A DNA stretch of 64,000 bases from assembly GCF_014645655.1 (NCBI RefSeq), contig NZ_BMMD01000017.1, positions 24,030-88,029 of the forward strand, written 5' to 3'. The first letter of the stretch is position 1. Every line of letters begins with the position of its first letter. The DNA is from Agromyces bauzanensis (lineage in GTDB: Bacteria; Actinomycetota; Actinomycetes; Actinomycetales; Microbacteriaceae). Under the pieces are notes generated by a model, which saw nothing but the letters and a program-made list of their open reading frames with translations, did not search any database and was not told where the DNA came from. Shown here one piece after another: positions 45,213-54,077 of this stretch. A program made the position numbers and the translations under genes.

Positions 45213-46661
45213 GTGGAAACGACCGTCTTCGAACGGTGCCGGCCACCGGCATCCGTCATCGAGCACTCGCTCGCCGGCACCCAGCAGCGCGTCTTCTGGC
45301 TCGACGACCTCGCCGCCGAGGCGAAGCAGGCGCGCCCGAAGCTCACCGGCGACCGCGTCGCCCAGCTCGTGATCGTGGGCGGCGGCTACACGGGCCTGTG
45401 GACGGCCGTGCTCGCCAAGCGCCGCAATCCCGACACGCACGTCGTGCTCGTCGAGGCGAAGACCGTCGGCTGGGCGGCTTCCGGGCGCAACGGCGGCTTC
45501 TGCGAGGCGAGCCTCACCCACGGCCGCGAGAACGGCCTCGCCCGCTGGCCCGAGGAGCTGGAAACCCTCGACCGCCTCGGGCTCGAGAACCTCGACGCGA
45601 TCGAGGCATCCGAGTCCGAATACGGCATGGACGTCGAGTTCGAGCGAAACGGGTCACTGAGCCTCGCGGTCGAGCCGCACCAGGTGGAGTGGCTGCACGA
45701 GCAGGTGGCGGATGCCGCAGCGCGGGGCGACGACTCGGTACGGTTCCTCGACCAGGCCGGCGTGCGTGCCGAGGTCGACTCGCCCACGTACCTCGCCGCC
45801 GTGTGGGAGACGCGCACGAGCGCGCTCCTGCATCCGGCGAAGCTCGCCGTCGAGCTCGCGCGCGTCGCGGAGGAGCTCGGCGTGGAGATCTACGAGGGGT
45901 CCCCCGTGCGGCGCATCGACACGCCGGGCTCGACGGGCGCGGTCACGATCGTCACGGAGCACGGCCGGGTGGTCGCGCAGCGAGCCGTGCTCGCCACGAA
46001 CGTGTTCCCGACACTCCTGAAGCGCAATCTCCTCATGACCGTGCCGGTGTACGACTACGCGCTGATGACCGAGCCCCTCACGGACGAGCAGCTCCAGGCG
46101 ATCGGCTGGTCGCATCGGCAGGGCCTCGGCGATCTCGCGAACCAGTTCCACTACTACCGGCTCTCGCGCGACAATCGCATCCTCTTCGGCGGCTACGACG
46201 CCGTGTACCACTACGGCCGACGCATTCGCGCGGCGTACGAGCGCCGACCCGAGTCGTTCGAGCGGCTCGCGAGCCACTTCTTCACGACCTTCCCGCAGCT
46301 CGAGGGCCTGCGCTTCACGCACCAGTGGGCTGGCGCCATCGACACGAGCACGCGGTTCTGCGCGTTCTTCGGCACGGCCCGCGACGGCCGCGTCGCGTAC
46401 GCGGCGGGCTTCACGGGTCTCGGCGTCGCCGCGGCCCGGTTCGCCGCCGAGGTCATGCTCGACCGGCTCGAGCAGCGCGACAACGAGCGCACCCGCCTGC
46501 GCATGGTGCGCGAGCGACCGCTGCCGTTCCCGCCCGAGCCGGCCGCCGCCCTCGGCATCAACGCCACCCGCTGGTCGCTCGACCGCGCCGATCACGAGAG
46601 GGGGAGGCGCAACATGCTCCTGAAGACCCTCGACGCGCTCGGACTGGGATTCGACTCGTGA
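45213..46661 (+). CDS. FAD-dependent oxidoreductase (DAO family, PuuB/glycine-oxidase-like)
   Basis: Flavoprotein of 482 residues with the dinucleotide-binding motif VIVGGGYTGLWTAVLAKR near residue 50 and the DAO-type C-terminal FAD contact GFTGLGVAAARFAAEV. Between them GWAASGRNGGFCEASLTHG and LLHPAKLAVELARVAEELGV match the gamma-glutamylputrescine oxidase-like branch. The GTG is preceded by AGGGGA at 8 nt; a longer upstream frame would overlap ramB and was rejected. Its stop overlaps the cupin gene by four bases. A role in amine or polyamine oxidation is a family inference. Confidence 0.9.
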   Translation: METTVFERCRPPASVIEHSLAGTQQRVFWLDDLAAEAKQARPKLTGDRVAQLVIVGGGYTGLWTAVLAKRRNPDTHVVLVEAKTVGWAASGRNGGFCEASLTHGRENGLARWPEELETLDRLGLENLDAIEASESEYGMDVEFERNGSLSLAVEPHQVEWLHEQVADAAARGDDSVRFLDQAGVRAEVDSPTYLAAVWETRTSALLHPAKLAVELARVAEELGVEIYEGSPVRRIDTPGSTGAVTIVTEHGRVVAQRAVLATNVFPTLLKRNLLMTVPVYDYALMTEPLTDEQLQAIGWSHRQGLGDLANQFHYYRLSRDNRILFGGYDAVYHYGRRIRAAYERRPESFERLASHFFTTFPQLEGLRFTHQWAGAIDTSTRFCAFFGTARDGRVAYAAGFTGLGVAAARFAAEVMLDRLEQRDNERTRLRMVRERPLPFPPEPAAALGINATRWSLDRADHERGRRNMLLKTLDALGLGFDS

Positions 46662-47017
46662 CCGATGCGCCCCGCCTGCATCCGGGCGTGATCGCGGATG
46701 CCGCGTCCATCGCCCTCGAGCACGTTCGCGTCGACCCCGAGCAGGTCGTCGACGGCTTCCCCACCACCGGCCATCTCGTGCTCGACGAGTCCGACGGTCG
46801 CACCGTGGCGGTCTGGGAGATGACACCCGGCGCGATGCACGACGTCGAGGCCGACGAGGTGTTCGTCGTACTCGCGGGCGCCGCGACCGTGGAGTTCGAG
46901 CATCCGGTCGCCGACCCGATCATTCTCACCCCGGGCTCGGTCGTTCGACTCGAGTCGGGCATGCGCACCGTGTGGACCGTGCGCCGGACGCTCCGCAAGG
47001 TGTACGTCACGCCCTGA
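46658..47017 (+). CDS. Cupin-domain protein
   Basis: Small beta-barrel protein of 119 residues, one cupin_3 domain: VAVWEMTPGAMHDVEADEVFVV, LAGAATVEFEHPV, LTPGSVVRLESGMRTVWTV. The metal-binding His/Glu set is incomplete compared with (S)-ureidoglycine aminohydrolase, so an enzymatic role is uncertain. It is translationally coupled (GTGA) to the amine-oxidase-like flavoprotein, a pairing frequently seen in actinobacteria and probably functional. Confidence 0.88.
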   Translation: MTDAPRLHPGVIADAASIALEHVRVDPEQVVDGFPTTGHLVLDESDGRTVAVWEMTPGAMHDVEADEVFVVLAGAATVEFEHPVADPIILTPGSVVRLESGMRTVWTVRRTLRKVYVTP

Positions 47018-47034
47018 CGGCCGGCCCGTGTGCG

Positions 47035-47409
47035 TCAGGCGGCGGATGCCGCGTCGCCCACCTCGCTCGCCGCGCCGGTCGGCGGTGCGACGGGGGCGAT
47101 GCGGAACGTCAGCCGGAAGCGCTCGAGCAGGGCGCTCCCTCCGTCGAGGATGGTGACGCCCACTGGCGGTCCCTTCGAGGCGACGGCCCCGCGCGCCCGA
47201 GACGAGGTCGCGGAAGCCCGCCGGCTCGACGGCGAGCTCGAGCACGGCCTCGGGCACGACGTCGGGCACCGCGCGGCGCGGCTGCGGGAGCGCCCGCGGC
47301 CCGACGAGCAGGTCGCGAACGATGAGCAGCGCCCATCGATCCCCGACCCGCTCGAGGGCCCGAGCGAGCCGCTGTACTGGCCGAAGCCTCGAGCGGCGCG
47401 CGTGGCCAT
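47035..47409 (-). pseudogene. Broken HxlR-type transcriptional regulator
   Basis: The ATG-start piece ATRAARGFGQYSG and, one frame over, LARALERVGDRWALLIVRDL plus LVGPRALPQ are the N-terminus of an HxlR winged-helix regulator; a single base is missing at the join. The recognition helix is then lost through further indels. Later pieces (VLELAVEPAGFRDLV; GVTILDGGSALLERFRLTF) belong to the C-terminal half. The gene cannot give a working repressor. Confidence 0.7.
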
Positions 47410-47539
47410 GGATCGTGCCCGGTCAGGCCGACAGTGAGCGCCGCGTAGACGTCCTTCGCCTGCTCGGCGGCGGGCATGTTCCGGAGAGCGCCCGCGCCCA
47501 CCCGCGCGGCGAAGCCGCACAAAAGCTAGCCTGAGTCCC

Positions 47540-49018
47540 ATGGACTCTCGGGCGGCGTCCGGCGGCATGGCCCGGCGAACCTTCCTCACTGCGTCGCTGT
47601 CGGGGATCGCCGCCGTCGCCCTGTCGAGTTGCACGTGGCCGCCGCCGGAACCCACGCCGACGCGCGCGGCCACCCCGTCGCCGATCCCCGGCGTGCCCAA
47701 ACCCACGGCGATGGAGCGCTCGAGGTGGGCCGACGACCCGTTCGCACGCGGGGCCTTCAGCTTCGACGCCGTGGGCTCCACCCCCGAGCTTCGCGAGGCG
47801 CTCGGCGAGCCGGTGAGCGATCGGCTGGTCTTCGCCGGAGAGGCCTGCTCGACGGATGCCCCGGGCACGCTGCAGGGGGCACGCGACTCCGGCCTGCGCG
47901 CGGCCGCCCACGTCATGCGCCCGGGCAGCCCGGGCGAGCGCGTCGCCGTCATCGGCGCGGGCGTCGCCGGGCTCACGGCCGCCCGAGAGCTCCTGGACGC
48001 CGGCTACGAGGTCATCGTGCTGGAGGCGCGCGACCGCATCGGCGGCCGGGTCGACACGGTCGAAGACCCTTCCGGCGACGGCACCGCCGAGTTCGGCGCG
48101 ATGTTCATCGGGGATGACGCCGGTCTCGAGCTGGCGCTCACCGCGGCCGGCGTCGACGTGCGTCCGACGCCGGACAGCACGCTGGTGCGCACGCTCGACG
48201 GCACGGCCGTGGAGCCGTCGGATGCCGGGTGGCAGGCGATCGCGGCGGCCCAAGCCTGGGCGCAGGGCAGTTCCGAGGACGTCTCGCTCGCCACGGCGCT
48301 CGCGACGTCGGGAGTGCTGCCCCTGCCCGACGAGCCCGCCGCCGACGGCACAACGCCCGCGGACTGGCTCCGCCACTCGCTCGCGAGCGGTGTCGAGCCC
48401 GCCACGGGCGCGCTGCCGACCACCGTCTCGGCGCAGCGGTTCGACGCGGCGCGCGCCGAGGCATCCGTGGCCTTCGTCACGGGCGCGCTCTCGGACTGGC
48501 TGACCTCGCTCGCCGAGCCGCTCGAGGTGGTGCTGTCGAGCGCGGTCGTGCGCATCGCCTACGACGACGAGCGCGTGGGCCTGCGATTCGACTCGGGCGA
48601 GTCGCTCAGCGCCGACCGGGCGGTCGTCACGGTGCCGCTCGGCGTGCTGCAGACCGACACGATCGCGTTCGAGCCCGCCTTGCCGCTCCTGCACCAGCGC
48701 GCTGTCGCGACCCTCGGCATGGGAGTCGTCGACACCGTGCGGATGCGGTTCGACGAGGCGTTCTGGCGGTCGCCCGCGCCTGCCACGGCGCGGCCCGGCG
48801 ACGAGCCGGCCGAGCCCCCGGTCTTCCTCAGCACCGTGGGCGGGGTTCCGGCGGTGGGCCTGTGGATCGACGTCGGCGTCGCGTCGGGCACCGGCGAGCC
48901 CGTGCTGGTCGGCCTCATCGCGGCCGAGCAGGCTCGGCGACTGGAGCAGGTGAGCGATCGGGAGTTCCGGGAGGCGGTTCTGCCCGGGCTCGCGCCCTTC
49001 GCCACAGCCGCCGGTTGA
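47540..49018 (+). CDS. Secreted flavin amine oxidase with apparently permuted segments
   Basis: 492-residue FAD protein with an RR-containing export signal (residues 11-31, RRTFLTASLSGIAAVALSSC) ending in a lipobox at Cys31. Residues 59-126 read SRWADDPFARGAFSF, VGSTPELREALGEPV and LVFAGEACSTDAPGTLQGAR. In ordinary monoamine oxidases this block forms the last FAD-contacting 70 residues. Here the Rossmann motif ERVAVIGAGVAGLTAARELL starts only at 134 and the protein ends at LAPFATAAG, just where the block normally would follow. The enzyme is thus a natural circular permutation candidate or a chimera. Substrate unknown. Its 3' end overlaps the convergent Pr6Pr gene by 104 bp. Confidence 0.85.
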   Translation: MDSRAASGGMARRTFLTASLSGIAAVALSSCTWPPPEPTPTRAATPSPIPGVPKPTAMERSRWADDPFARGAFSFDAVGSTPELREALGEPVSDRLVFAGEACSTDAPGTLQGARDSGLRAAAHVMRPGSPGERVAVIGAGVAGLTAARELLDAGYEVIVLEARDRIGGRVDTVEDPSGDGTAEFGAMFIGDDAGLELALTAAGVDVRPTPDSTLVRTLDGTAVEPSDAGWQAIAAAQAWAQGSSEDVSLATALATSGVLPLPDEPAADGTTPADWLRHSLASGVEPATGALPTTVSAQRFDAARAEASVAFVTGALSDWLTSLAEPLEVVLSSAVVRIAYDDERVGLRFDSGESLSADRAVVTVPLGVLQTDTIAFEPALPLLHQRAVATLGMGVVDTVRMRFDEAFWRSPAPATARPGDEPAEPPVFLSTVGGVPAVGLWIDVGVASGTGEPVLVGLIAAEQARRLEQVSDREFREAVLPGLAPFATAAG

Positions 49019-49664
49019 TCGCGACGAGCGCCGCGGTGAGCATGACGAAGATCACGAGCACCAGCGCGCAGTACAGTGCGACGCCGACGGGTCCGTCGAC
49101 CTGAGCGACGTCGAGGAAGAAGTACGGGTACCACCCGACGTCGGCGCCACGCACGAGCGTGTACGCCAGCCAGATCGACGGGTAGACGAGCACCCAGCCC
49201 ACGGTCGACCACGGCACCCGCGGGTTCAGGCCAATGACGCTGTCGCTGGTCCACGCGAGCACCGCGAGCCCGGGCACCACGAAGTGCAGGAGGGTGTCCG
49301 ACCACGGCACGTCGACGCGGTAGTCGCGCGTCGACGCCTGCGAGACGATGAGCCCGAACACGATGCCCGACGCGAGAACGTAGACCGTCACGATCGTGCG
49401 CAGGATGCCGAGCCACGGCGGATCGCTCGGCGCCAGGAGCGCGAACGCGCCGGCGATCAGGAGGGTCGCGACGGCCGCGAACGCCGATTGCACGGTGAAG
49501 TAGCTGAAGAAGTTCGCGGTCGCGAACGACCGGAAGCCGAGCACGTACTGGTAGTTGCCGACGATCGCCACGATCTCGACCACCGCGACCGCCACGCGGA
49601 AGACGCCGAGCGCGCGTCTGGCCTGCCAGCCCCAGGGCACGTCTCCCGGGCTGCGAGCAGGCAT
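48915..49664 (-). CDS. Pr6Pr family membrane protein (second copy)
   Basis: Six-helix membrane protein, 249 residues, with family marks ANFFSYFTVQSAFAAVATLL, VPWSDTLLHFVVPGLAVLAW and GWYPYFFLDVAQVDG. The first copy is at 32420-33097. The C-terminal 30 residues are Arg/Pro-rich and lie opposite the end of the amine oxidase gene (104-bp convergent overlap), so this tail may be a late extension. Function unknown. Confidence 0.85.
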   Translation of the reverse strand: MPARSPGDVPWGWQARRALGVFRVAVAVVEIVAIVGNYQYVLGFRSFATANFFSYFTVQSAFAAVATLLIAGAFALLAPSDPPWLGILRTIVTVYVLASGIVFGLIVSQASTRDYRVDVPWSDTLLHFVVPGLAVLAWTSDSVIGLNPRVPWSTVGWVLVYPSIWLAYTLVRGADVGWYPYFFLDVAQVDGPVGVALYCALVLVIFVMLTAALVAINRRLWRRARARAEPPPGTPDRSPAPVAEPARPR

Positions 49665-49753
49665 GCCTCAACGCTACGCCCTGCCCCATGCGGAGCCCCG
49701 TGGCGACCTTCGGGGCGGCGGCGCGGGCCGGCGGCACCCGCCGAGTCCTGCCC

Positions 49754-50475
49754 TCAGTCGAGCGGACGCAGGATGCGGTCGAGGAAGCGGCGGGTGCACT
49801 CCTCGGCCGGCTTGGTGAAGATGTCGCCGGTGGCCCCACGCTCGACCACGACGCCGCCGTCGAGGAACAGCACCTCGTCGGCCGCCTGCCGGGCGAACTG
49901 CGGCTCGTGCGTCACGACGACCATGGTCCAGCCCTCGTCGGCGAGTTCCCTGATGTCCTGCAGCACCTCTCCGACGAGCTCGGGATCGAGCGCGCTCGTC
50001 GGCTCATCGAACAGCAGCAGGTCGGGCCTCAGCGCCAGCGCTCGCACGATGCCGACGCGCTGCTGCTGCCCGACCGAGAGCTGGAACGGGTACGCGTCGC
50101 GCTTCTCGGCGAGCCCGACGCGGTCGAGCAGGGCGGATTCCTCGGCGGTCGCCCGCGCCTTCGGCACGCGCTGCACACGCACGGGCCCCTCGCTGACGTT
50201 CTCGATCACGGTCATGCGCGGGAACAGGTCGTGCCGCTGGAACACCATGGCCGACCGGTCGCGCATCGCGAATCGTGCGGACTTCGCGATCGGCTTCGAG
50301 AAGTCGATCTCCGGTCCGCCTGCGAACGACAGGATGCCGCAGTCGGGGGTCTCGAGGCCGAGCTTCTCGGCGACCGCCTGGGCCACCTCGACGTCGTACC
50401 CGACCAGGTCGCCCGAGCCGTCCTCGTGGTAGCAGAACGGGCGGCGAGGCCGAGGACGGTGCGGACGCGTGACAT
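49754..50475 (-). pseudogene. Deletion scar: binding-protein start fused to polar amino acid ABC ATPase
   Basis: Reads MSRVRTVLGLAA like an SBP signal peptide and, in another frame, YHEDGSGDLVGYDVEVAQAV, the start of a family-3 amino acid binding protein. At AEKLGLETPDCG the text becomes that of a GlnQ/TcyC-type ATPase: DRSAMVFQRHDLFPRMTVIE, QLSVGQQQRVGIVRALALRP, LLLFDEPTSALDPE, VVVTHEPQFARQAADEVLFL. The Walker A part of the ATPase, the rest of the binding protein and the whole permease are missing. One or more deletions within a former three-gene importer operon explain this best. The product cannot bind ATP. Confidence 0.85.
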
Positions 50476-50815
50476 GGGTGGGGTGCTCCGTTCGTGACGT
50501 AGACAGGGTGCCGGTGCTTCGTCCGGTCGCTCCAGCGCGACGAGTTCATCACGAGGGCGACCCGCGAGTGACCGCGCGACTCCACGTTGCATCTCACTGG
50601 CGTGACATTCGTCCGATTTCCCCTGCAGTTGACGGGATATCGCCGACCGGTCGGCGGTTGGCGGCTCCGACGGGCACATTCCAACCGCGGCATACCGGCT
50701 CAGCCCGCGGCGTGCAACCCCTCGCGCCCGGCCTCGAAACGCCACTAGTCTGGCGGCGTCGCGGGAGTCCTCTCCCGCGTCGCGGTGCTCGCCCCACCAA
50801 CCCGAAGGAACCCCA
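50476..50815. other. Gene-free region with 16-bp palindrome
   Basis: No gene. It includes upstream sequence of the decayed importer and of the small membrane protein. The palindrome at 50641-50656 is the only striking element. Confidence 0.5.
50641..50656. promoter_or_regulatory. Perfect 16-bp palindrome, identical to one at 54078
   Basis: CGCCGACCGGTCGGCG, perfect two-fold symmetry. The identical sequence lies upstream of the semialdehyde dehydrogenase gene. Candidate operator of an unknown regulator, or a shared repeat core. Confidence 0.5.
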
Positions 50816-51142
50816 ATGATCACGTTCACCCTGCTCGTCCTCATCGGCGTCATCGGCGGCGCACTCGCGCTCGTCGGCGGAATCTGGCGTCTCCGCGCGC
50901 GCGGCGGCAACACGATCGTCGGCGTCATCGAGATCATCGTCGCGGCGCTGTTCATCCTGTCGTTCTTCGTGCCCGTCCCGTGGGGGTCGGTCGTGCTCGG
51001 CGTCGCGACACTGATCGCGCTCGTCGTCGCCCTCTTCGCGGGCGGCCGCACCGGCCGCGGAGTGACGATCGCGGCGATCGTGGTGATCGCCATCTGGTTC
51101 GTTCTCGTGAACCACTGGATCGTGATCCCCGGCATCAACTGA
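50816..51142 (+). CDS. Small hydrophobic membrane protein
   Basis: A 108-residue protein made of three or four hydrophobic segments (FTLLVLIGVIGGALALVGG; TIVGVIEIIVAALFILSFFV; VVLGVATLIALVVALFAGG; IAAIVVIAIWFVLV). Charged loops such as RLRARGG are consistent with a cytoplasmic side. AAGGAA lies 8 nt before the ATG. No recognised domain. A perfect hairpin terminator follows, so the gene is monocistronic. Confidence 0.8.
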   Translation: MITFTLLVLIGVIGGALALVGGIWRLRARGGNTIVGVIEIIVAALFILSFFVPVPWGSVVLGVATLIALVVALFAGGRTGRGVTIAAIVVIAIWFVLVNHWIVIPGIN

Positions 51143-51153
51143 TCGAGGACAGT

Positions 51154-51191
51154 ACGAGGGCCGACCGTCCAGCAGGACAGTCGGCCCTCGT
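51154..51191. terminator. Hairpin terminator between convergent small genes
   Basis: 12-bp arms ACGAGGGCCGAC/GTCGGCCCTCGT with inner GTCC/GGAC arms around AGCA. Serves the small membrane protein gene (+) and the small hypothetical gene (-). Confidence 0.85.
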
Positions 51192-51203
51192 CAACCCCCG
51201 GGG

Positions 51204-51458
51204 TCAGCGGCCGTACGCGGAGCTCCAGGCGAGCGCGTCGACCGCGTCGCCCCCGATCTCGGGATGCTTCGCCCGGAACTGCGCCGAGTCGGCGCTGAAG
51301 TCCGCTTCGAGTCGGCGAGCGGCCTTTGCGAGCGCGGGTCCGGCTTCGCCGCCGAATCGCGCGATGACGCGCGCGTCGTCTCGTGCCGGGCGGGGCGTCG
51401 TGCCCCATCCGGTCCACTCGACCACGGCGCGGGTGAGACGAGGCTCCATTGCCTTCAT
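51204..51458 (-). CDS. Small hypothetical protein
   Basis: 84-residue soluble protein, Ala/Arg-rich (VVEWTGWGTTPRPARDDARV, GEAGPALAKAARRLEADF, AVDALAWSSAYGR). The ATG has a very good ribosome site (GAAGGAG, 5 nt spacing), supporting a real gene. I know no domain for it. It follows the broken acyl-CoA dehydrogenase, with which it does not share a strand-coupled operon (87 nt from its stop). Confidence 0.65.
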   Translation of the reverse strand: MKAMEPRLTRAVVEWTGWGTTPRPARDDARVIARFGGEAGPALAKAARRLEADFSADSAQFRAKHPEIGGDAVDALAWSSAYGR

Positions 51459-51544
51459 CGTTTCTCCTTCGTTGGGAACGCACGCCCACCATAACTCCGC
51501 GAGCGTGCTGGTGGAACTCCGCGATCGCGGAATTCACGATCGGG

Positions 51545-52689
51545 TCAGGACGTGTTCAGTCCGGTGAGCGCCCGACCGAGTACGAGCTGGTGGATCTCAT
51601 CGGTGCCCTCGTAGGTGCGCACCGACTCGAGGTTGGCGGCGTGCCGCATGACGGGGAACGCGTTCGTGATGCCGTCGCCCGCGAGGATCGCGCGCGCCTG
51701 ATGCGCGATGTCGAGCGCCTCGCGCACGCTGTTGAGCTTGCCGACCGAGATCTGAGCGGGCGTGGGCGCGCCGCGCTCCTTCAGCCGCCCGAGGTGGAGC
51801 GCGAGCAGGATGCCCTTCTCCACCTCGACGAACATGTCGGCGAGCTTGGCCTGAATGAGCTGAGGCACGAACGGGCCGTGCCCATGGCGCCCCAGACGAT
51901 GCCGTAGCGCGCCTCATTGAGGCATCCGAACGGACCCGGGAGGCCGGATGCCTCGGGCAGCATCGCGTCGGCGGGCACGCGCACCCCGTCGAGGTCGACG
52001 TCGCACTGCACCGAAGCGCGCATCGAGAGCTTGCCGTCGATGGGCGTCGCCGTGAACCCGGGCGTAGGCGTCGGCACGAGGAACCCGCGCACGGCGTGCC
52101 CGCCCTCACCGTATGCGCCCGACGGGTCCTCGACCCGTGCCCACACGACGGCCACGTCGGCGAGCGAGGCGAGCCCGATCCAGCGCTTGGCGCCGTCGAG
52201 CACCCACTCGTCGCCGTCGCGGCGCGCGATCGTCGACATCGCGGCGGGGTCGCTGCCACCCTGCGGCTCGGTGAGCGCGAAGCATCCGATCAGTTCGCCC
52301 TTCGCCATGCCCAGGAGCCACCGCTGCTTCTGCTCCTCGGAGCCGTACCTGTGGATCGCGCTCATCGCGAGCGAGCCCTGCACCGAGACGAACGTGCGCC
52401 AGCCGCTGTCGGCGGCCTCGAGCTCGAGGCACACGAGCCCGTACGAGACGGCGCCGGCCCCGGCGCATCCGTAGCCCGTGAGGGGTATGCCGAGGAACCC
52501 CAGCGCGCCGGGCTCGCGCACGAGCTCGCGGCGGAAGTGCTTCCGCTCGAAGTGGTCCTCGATCACGGGCAGGATGCGCTCCTGGGCGAAGCGCCGGGCA
52601 CGCTGCTGCCACTCGCGCTCCTCGTCGGTGAGCTGCGCGTCGAGGTCGAACACCGCGTCGATGCGGGGGGTGACGGTTCCGTCGGTCAT
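51545..52689 (-). pseudogene. Acyl-CoA dehydrogenase (glutaryl-CoA dehydrogenase-like) with internal deletion
   Basis: Flavoenzyme gene. The first frame runs from DAVFDLDAQLTDEEREWQQR through SYGLVCLELEAADSGWR, CFALTEPQGGSDPAAMST and GCLNEARYGIVWGAMG. It then leaves the correct frame at 51868-51890; the C-terminal domain continues in another frame as QAKLADMFVEVEKGILLALH to YEGTDEIHQLVLGRAL. Family members have about 25 more residues (the AxxRxxFGxPLxxxQ segment) at the join, so a short deletion, not just a base change, removed them. The gene starts overlapping the CoA-transferase stop (ATGA). The intact enzyme would oxidise glutaryl-CoA or a similar acyl-CoA. Confidence 0.88.
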
Positions 52690-53924
52690 CGGGGCCCTTT
52701 CGGTGATGAGTCCTGGGGCCGGGCGAGCGGCCGAGCGCGCGGGAGCCAGTCGGCGCCACCGTGCTCGCCGAGCGCGGGCGGCGCGGTGCGGTAATCGGCC
52801 GGGGATGCGGAGAGCCCGATGGGGTTGGCGATCGAGCGGTGCGCCTGCGCAGGTCGAGGGGCGAGCGCAGCGAGCGTCCCGAGACCCGGCCGAGCCGGGG
52901 CATCCGCCTCCTCGATCTCGGCGACCGGCTCGAGGCCGAGCGACTCGGCGAACGCGATGGCCTCGGCGACGTCGTTCACGATCCCGGCGGGCACGCCCGC
53001 GCGCGTGAGCGCGTCGACCCAGTGCGCTTCGGATGCCGCGGCGAGCGCCTGCTCGATGGCCGCGCGCAGCTCGTCGCGATGCGCGACGCGGGCGGCGTTC
53101 CCCCGGAACCGCGCGTCGTCGGCGAGCTCGGGCGCGCCGAGCACCTCGGCCAGGGCTCGGAACTGCTTGTCGTTGCCCACCGCGATGACGAGGTCGCGGT
53201 CGGCGGCACGGAACACGGCGTAGGGCGCGATGCTCGGGTGCTGGTTGCCCATGCGACGGGGCGGCGTTCCCGTGGCGAGCGTCGAGGAGGCCTGGTTCGT
53301 GAGCGCCGAGAGCAGGCTCTGCAGGAGGCTCACCTCCACCAGCTGGCCCTCACCGGTGCGGTCGCGCTCCCGCAGCGCGAGCAGGATGCCGGCGACGGCG
53401 TTCTGGCCGGCGAGCACGTCGACGAGCGCGACCCCCACCTTCGACGCCTCGCCGTCGCGTGGGCCCGTGATGCTCATGAGCCCGCCGACGGCCTGCACGA
53501 GCAGGTCGTACCCGGGGAGCGCGGTGCCCTCGCCCGTGCCGAACCCGGTGATCGAGCAGTACACCACCCCAGGGTTCACGGCGCGGACGGCCTCGTGGTC
53601 GAGTCCGAACCGTGCCATCACGCCCGGGCGGAAATTCTCGATGACCACGTCGGCGGATGTCGCGAGCCGGCGCGCCTCGGCAAGCCCCGCGGCATCCGCG
53701 AGGTCGAGCACGACCGACCGCTTGTTGCGGTTCACGCCACCGAAGTACGTGGCGCGACCGGTGGCGTCGACGGGCGGCGCCCAGTGCCGGGTGTCGTCGC
53801 CCGCCGGCGCCTCGATCTTGATGACGTCGGCGCCGAAGTCGGCGAGCAGCATCGTCGCGTAGGGGCCGGCGAGCACCCGGGAGAAGTCGGCGACGCGGAT
53901 GTCGCCCAGCACGCCGTGACCCAC
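52686..53924 (-). CDS. CaiB/BaiF family CoA transferase
   Basis: Class III CoA transferase, 412 residues. It begins GVLGDIRVADFSRVLAGPYAT, with the usual LADFGADVIKIEAPAGDD; the catalytic Asp is in the NRNKRSVVLDLAD to VIENFRPGVMARFG region (Asp of VDVLAGQNAV is a second conserved site). The GTG is chosen for GAGGAGG 5 nt upstream; longer readings lack support. A REP-like sequence (52852-52886) lies inside the coding frame near residue 350. It is coupled to the acyl-CoA dehydrogenase and divergent from the semialdehyde dehydrogenase. Glutarate:CoA transfer is the best contextual guess. Confidence 0.88.
   Translation of the reverse strand: MGHGVLGDIRVADFSRVLAGPYATMLLADFGADVIKIEAPAGDDTRHWAPPVDATGRATYFGGVNRNKRSVVLDLADAAGLAEARRLATSADVVIENFRPGVMARFGLDHEAVRAVNPGVVYCSITGFGTGEGTALPGYDLLVQAVGGLMSITGPRDGEASKVGVALVDVLAGQNAVAGILLALRERDRTGEGQLVEVSLLQSLLSALTNQASSTLATGTPPRRMGNQHPSIAPYAVFRAADRDLVIAVGNDKQFRALAEVLGAPELADDARFRGNAARVAHRDELRAAIEQALAAASEAHWVDALTRAGVPAGIVNDVAEAIAFAESLGLEPVAEIEEADAPARPGLGTLAALAPRPAQAHRSIANPIGLSASPADYRTAPPALGEHGGADWLPRARPLARPQDSSPKGPR
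52852..52886. repeat. REP-like palindrome inside the CoA-transferase gene
   Basis: Flanks GGTCGAGG and CCGAGACC enclose the inner inverted arms GCGAGCGCA/GCGAGCGTC-like sequence (GCGAGCG repeated around CAGC). It matches the style of the intergenic element at 40972-41041 (GGTCGAGTAG ... GTCTCGATACG). It is read through as GLGTLAALAPRPAQA. Confidence 0.6.
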
Positions 53925-54077
53925 TTCGTCCTCCTCGGCTCGACCACTCGCCACCATACCGAGCGGGTCTCGCGCCGCGGTTGTACACCCCGTCGAAGCC
54001 ACGCCGGGAATCCGCCACCGCGTCGGTTCCGGAACATCCGGTCGCCGCTTAGGCTGGTGACAGGTGTGCACCGTCGT

